From Clostridioides difficile (GTDB taxonomy: Bacteria; Bacillota; Clostridia; Peptostreptococcales; Peptostreptococcaceae): 64,000 nt of DNA. Within the stretch, counting starts at the first letter, position 1; each line of letters starts with the position of its first letter. Shown here in pieces: positions 63,106 through 64,000 of this stretch. The stretch spans positions 1,860,001-1,924,000 of the forward strand of contig CP103804.1 in assembly GCA_024919175.1 (NCBI GenBank), given 5' to 3'. A model generated the notes under the pieces. That model saw only the letters and a program-made list of their open reading frames with translations, was not told where the DNA came from and ran no database searches. The position numbers and the translations under genes are program-made.

Positions 63106-63133
63106 ATAAAAACAAAAAGAAAATATCTTTTTG
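63106..63133 (-). terminator. Expression-platform terminator of the riboswitch
   Basis: On the minus strand CAAAAAGA and TCTTTTTG (plus 63126-63133 and 63113-63120) form an 8-bp hairpin followed by TTTTT. Its first base is the last base of the aptamer P1 helix, so it sits directly against the aptamer. Confidence 0.7.
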
Positions 63134-63217
63134 GCAACTGGCTGACATAACTCATAAGATACTTTATAAGTCTTAGTCCCTATAGCTTTGCGTCACTAAA
63201 TTTCTCTAGTTTTGCCG
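63133..63217 (-). promoter_or_regulatory. c-di-GMP-I (GEMM) riboswitch aptamer
   Basis: Read on the minus strand: P1 is GGCAA at the 5' side and TTGCC at the 3' side; P2 is ACTAGA-GAAA-TTTAGT with a GNRA loop; then the signature GACGCAAAGCTATAGGG, CTAAGA...TCTTATGAG (tetraloop-receptor region) and GTCAGCCAGTTGCC. All landmarks of the class I cyclic di-GMP aptamer are present in order, so it should bind c-di-GMP and control the 58-codon ORF downstream. Confidence 0.92.
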
Positions 63218-63240
63218 ATTTAGTTTTACTCTACACCTAT

Positions 63241-63269
63241 ATAATACTAGAATATAACCCATTATTCAA
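63241..63269 (-). promoter_or_regulatory. Promoter of the riboswitch transcript
   Basis: On the minus strand TTGAAT (plus 63264-63269), a 17-base spacer and TATTAT (plus 63241-63246), placing the start about 17 bases before the aptamer. Confidence 0.65.
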
Positions 63270-63544
63270 TAATATTATTAGAAAATAAAAAATATTTTAA
63301 ATTATGAAAAATATTTTTCTTCAAAAAACAAAATAAATGCGTAAATTATATGGAAATACTTCTATGTAGTTGCGTATTAAAGAGCATCTATCATTAATTT
63401 AGACTATAGAAAATTTTAGGAAATAACAGAGTATGAAAAAAGAAGAATTTTAAAAAACTTATATGGTAAAAATTGGATGAAAAGGTTTGCTTTAATTCCC
63501 TTGCATATAAGACTCTATTGAGATAGAATTTATTTATGCATAAA

Positions 63545-63571
63545 TTGACTTACACTATAGTGTGGTATAAA
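63545..63571 (+). promoter_or_regulatory. Orphan promoter-like site with MerR-type palindrome
   Basis: TTGACT and TATAAA are separated by 15 bases that contain the perfect 12-base palindrome ACACTATAGTGT. MerR-family promoters also carry the operator between the boxes, but with longer spacers. No gene follows, so it may be a leftover of a lost gene. Confidence 0.35.
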
Positions 63572-63683
63572 AAAAGAAAGTATTTTAGCTTTGAAACAAG
63601 AGCTTTTTAAAAAATATACATAAAAATTTAATATCAAAAGTGATTTAAAGGTTAGTCTAGTTTATTTCCCCAAAAAGTATTAT

Positions 63684-63713
63684 AATGTTCTTTGTGTGTA
63701 AAAAAAGAACATT
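63684..63713. repeat. Small inverted repeat
   Basis: AATGTTCTTT (63684-63693) pairs with AAAGAACATT (63704-63713), loop of 10 bases. It lies upstream of the BlaI/MecI-type gene. The rest of 63270-63937 shows no gene. Confidence 0.4.
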
Positions 63714-63937
63714 CATAATTAGATACTACTCAAGATAAAAAATATTAAATTGTCGTTATTAATAATATAATAAAAGATTTAATGAATTATATTACTAAAT
63801 CTAACTTTTAATATTTTAAAAAGATTAGAAAATTAACATAAAATGTAAAAATTCACAATTTTTTCATAAAGTATTTGACTAAAAAATTCTCTTGTTGTAG
63901 AATTATGTTAGAAAGAGTTTTGGGGGAGGTGCAAATC

Positions 63938-64000
63938 ATGATAAGAAAAATACCACAAGCAGAACTAAAAGTAATGAAATTTATTTGGAGAGTAAATGCT
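63938..64000 (+). CDS. BlaI/MecI-family repressor, N-terminal fragment (cut by window end)
   Basis: The 21 visible codons (IRKIPQAELKVMKFIWRVNA after the Met) match the start of BlaI/MecI/CopY winged-helix repressors. A very strong GGGGGAGGTG ribosome site precedes the ATG. Such repressors usually pair with a BlaR/MecR-type membrane peptidase, which would lie beyond the window. Confidence 0.75.
   Translation, partial: MIRKIPQAELKVMKFIWRVNA

Noticed and set aside
1..64000. CRISPR array, tRNA or rRNA genes
   Set aside because: No regularly spaced repeats, no cloverleaf-like sequences and no rRNA stretches were noticed on reading both strands; a dedicated scan could not be run.

Overview
The window is AT-rich DNA of a low-GC anaerobic Firmicute. 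Gene content and order point to a Peptostreptococcaceae genome very close to Clostridioides difficile: a proline racemase paralogue, an oxidative Stickland cluster, CcpN-PpsR-PpdK, cotJABC, a C. difficile-type type I toxin and a type I c-di-GMP riboswitch. The species call rests on recognition of the proteins, not on a database search.

Layout. 1-7893: housekeeping genes on the + strand (PAP2 phosphatase end, cdd, era, mgtE, yqzL, recO, a DUF4342 protein, glyQ, glyS), closed by a 56-nt perfect palindrome facing a minus-strand siroheme sulfite/nitrite reductase. 9809-18094: IclR regulator, four-subunit 2-oxoacid:ferredoxin oxidoreductase, butyrate kinase, phosphate acyltransferase, PLP aminotransferase and MFS carrier. 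Together these form a complete amino acid -> 2-oxoacid -> acyl-CoA -> acyl-phosphate -> acid + ATP route. Two nearly identical promoter/operator modules precede its two operons. 18743-25632: amino-acid symporter, M20 amidohydrolase, YfcC carrier, C45-type amidase and AraC/GyrI regulator. 26012-31904: glucitol-type PTS with its PRD regulator, GutM and an unusual SAF-domain dehydrogenase in place of sorbitol-6-P dehydrogenase.

31905-36300 is a decayed mobile/prophage island. It holds a broken tyrosine integrase, an apparently intact type I toxin-antitoxin module, a SHOCT fragment, a membrane protein whose ATG appears mutated to ATC, an internally deleted IS3-family element with both inverted repeats, a broken XhlA-like phage gene and two small membrane-anchored proteins.

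36970-41622: CcpN, PpsR and pyruvate phosphate dikinase, then a zinc-ribbon protein. 41690-44157: divergent ROK regulator and proline racemase homologue whose codon use differs from the neighbours. 44308-50742: RND efflux pump with membrane-fusion lipoprotein, TolC-like protein and divergent MarR regulator. 50858-62334: topB, dut, SH3/NlpC cell-wall hydrolase, the cotJ spore-coat operon (minus strand), TtcA-like protein, two DEDD exonucleases, flavin reductase-like protein, MORN-repeat protein and a GT51 peptidoglycan glycosyltransferase.

62335-63937 has no large gene but is not empty. It carries a second, decayed type I toxin with a recognisable antitoxin RNA region, a possible integrase-end scrap, and on the minus strand a complete promoter + c-di-GMP-I riboswitch + terminator + 58-codon ORF. 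A BlaI/MecI-type repressor starts at the right edge. No rRNA, tRNA or CRISPR array was seen.
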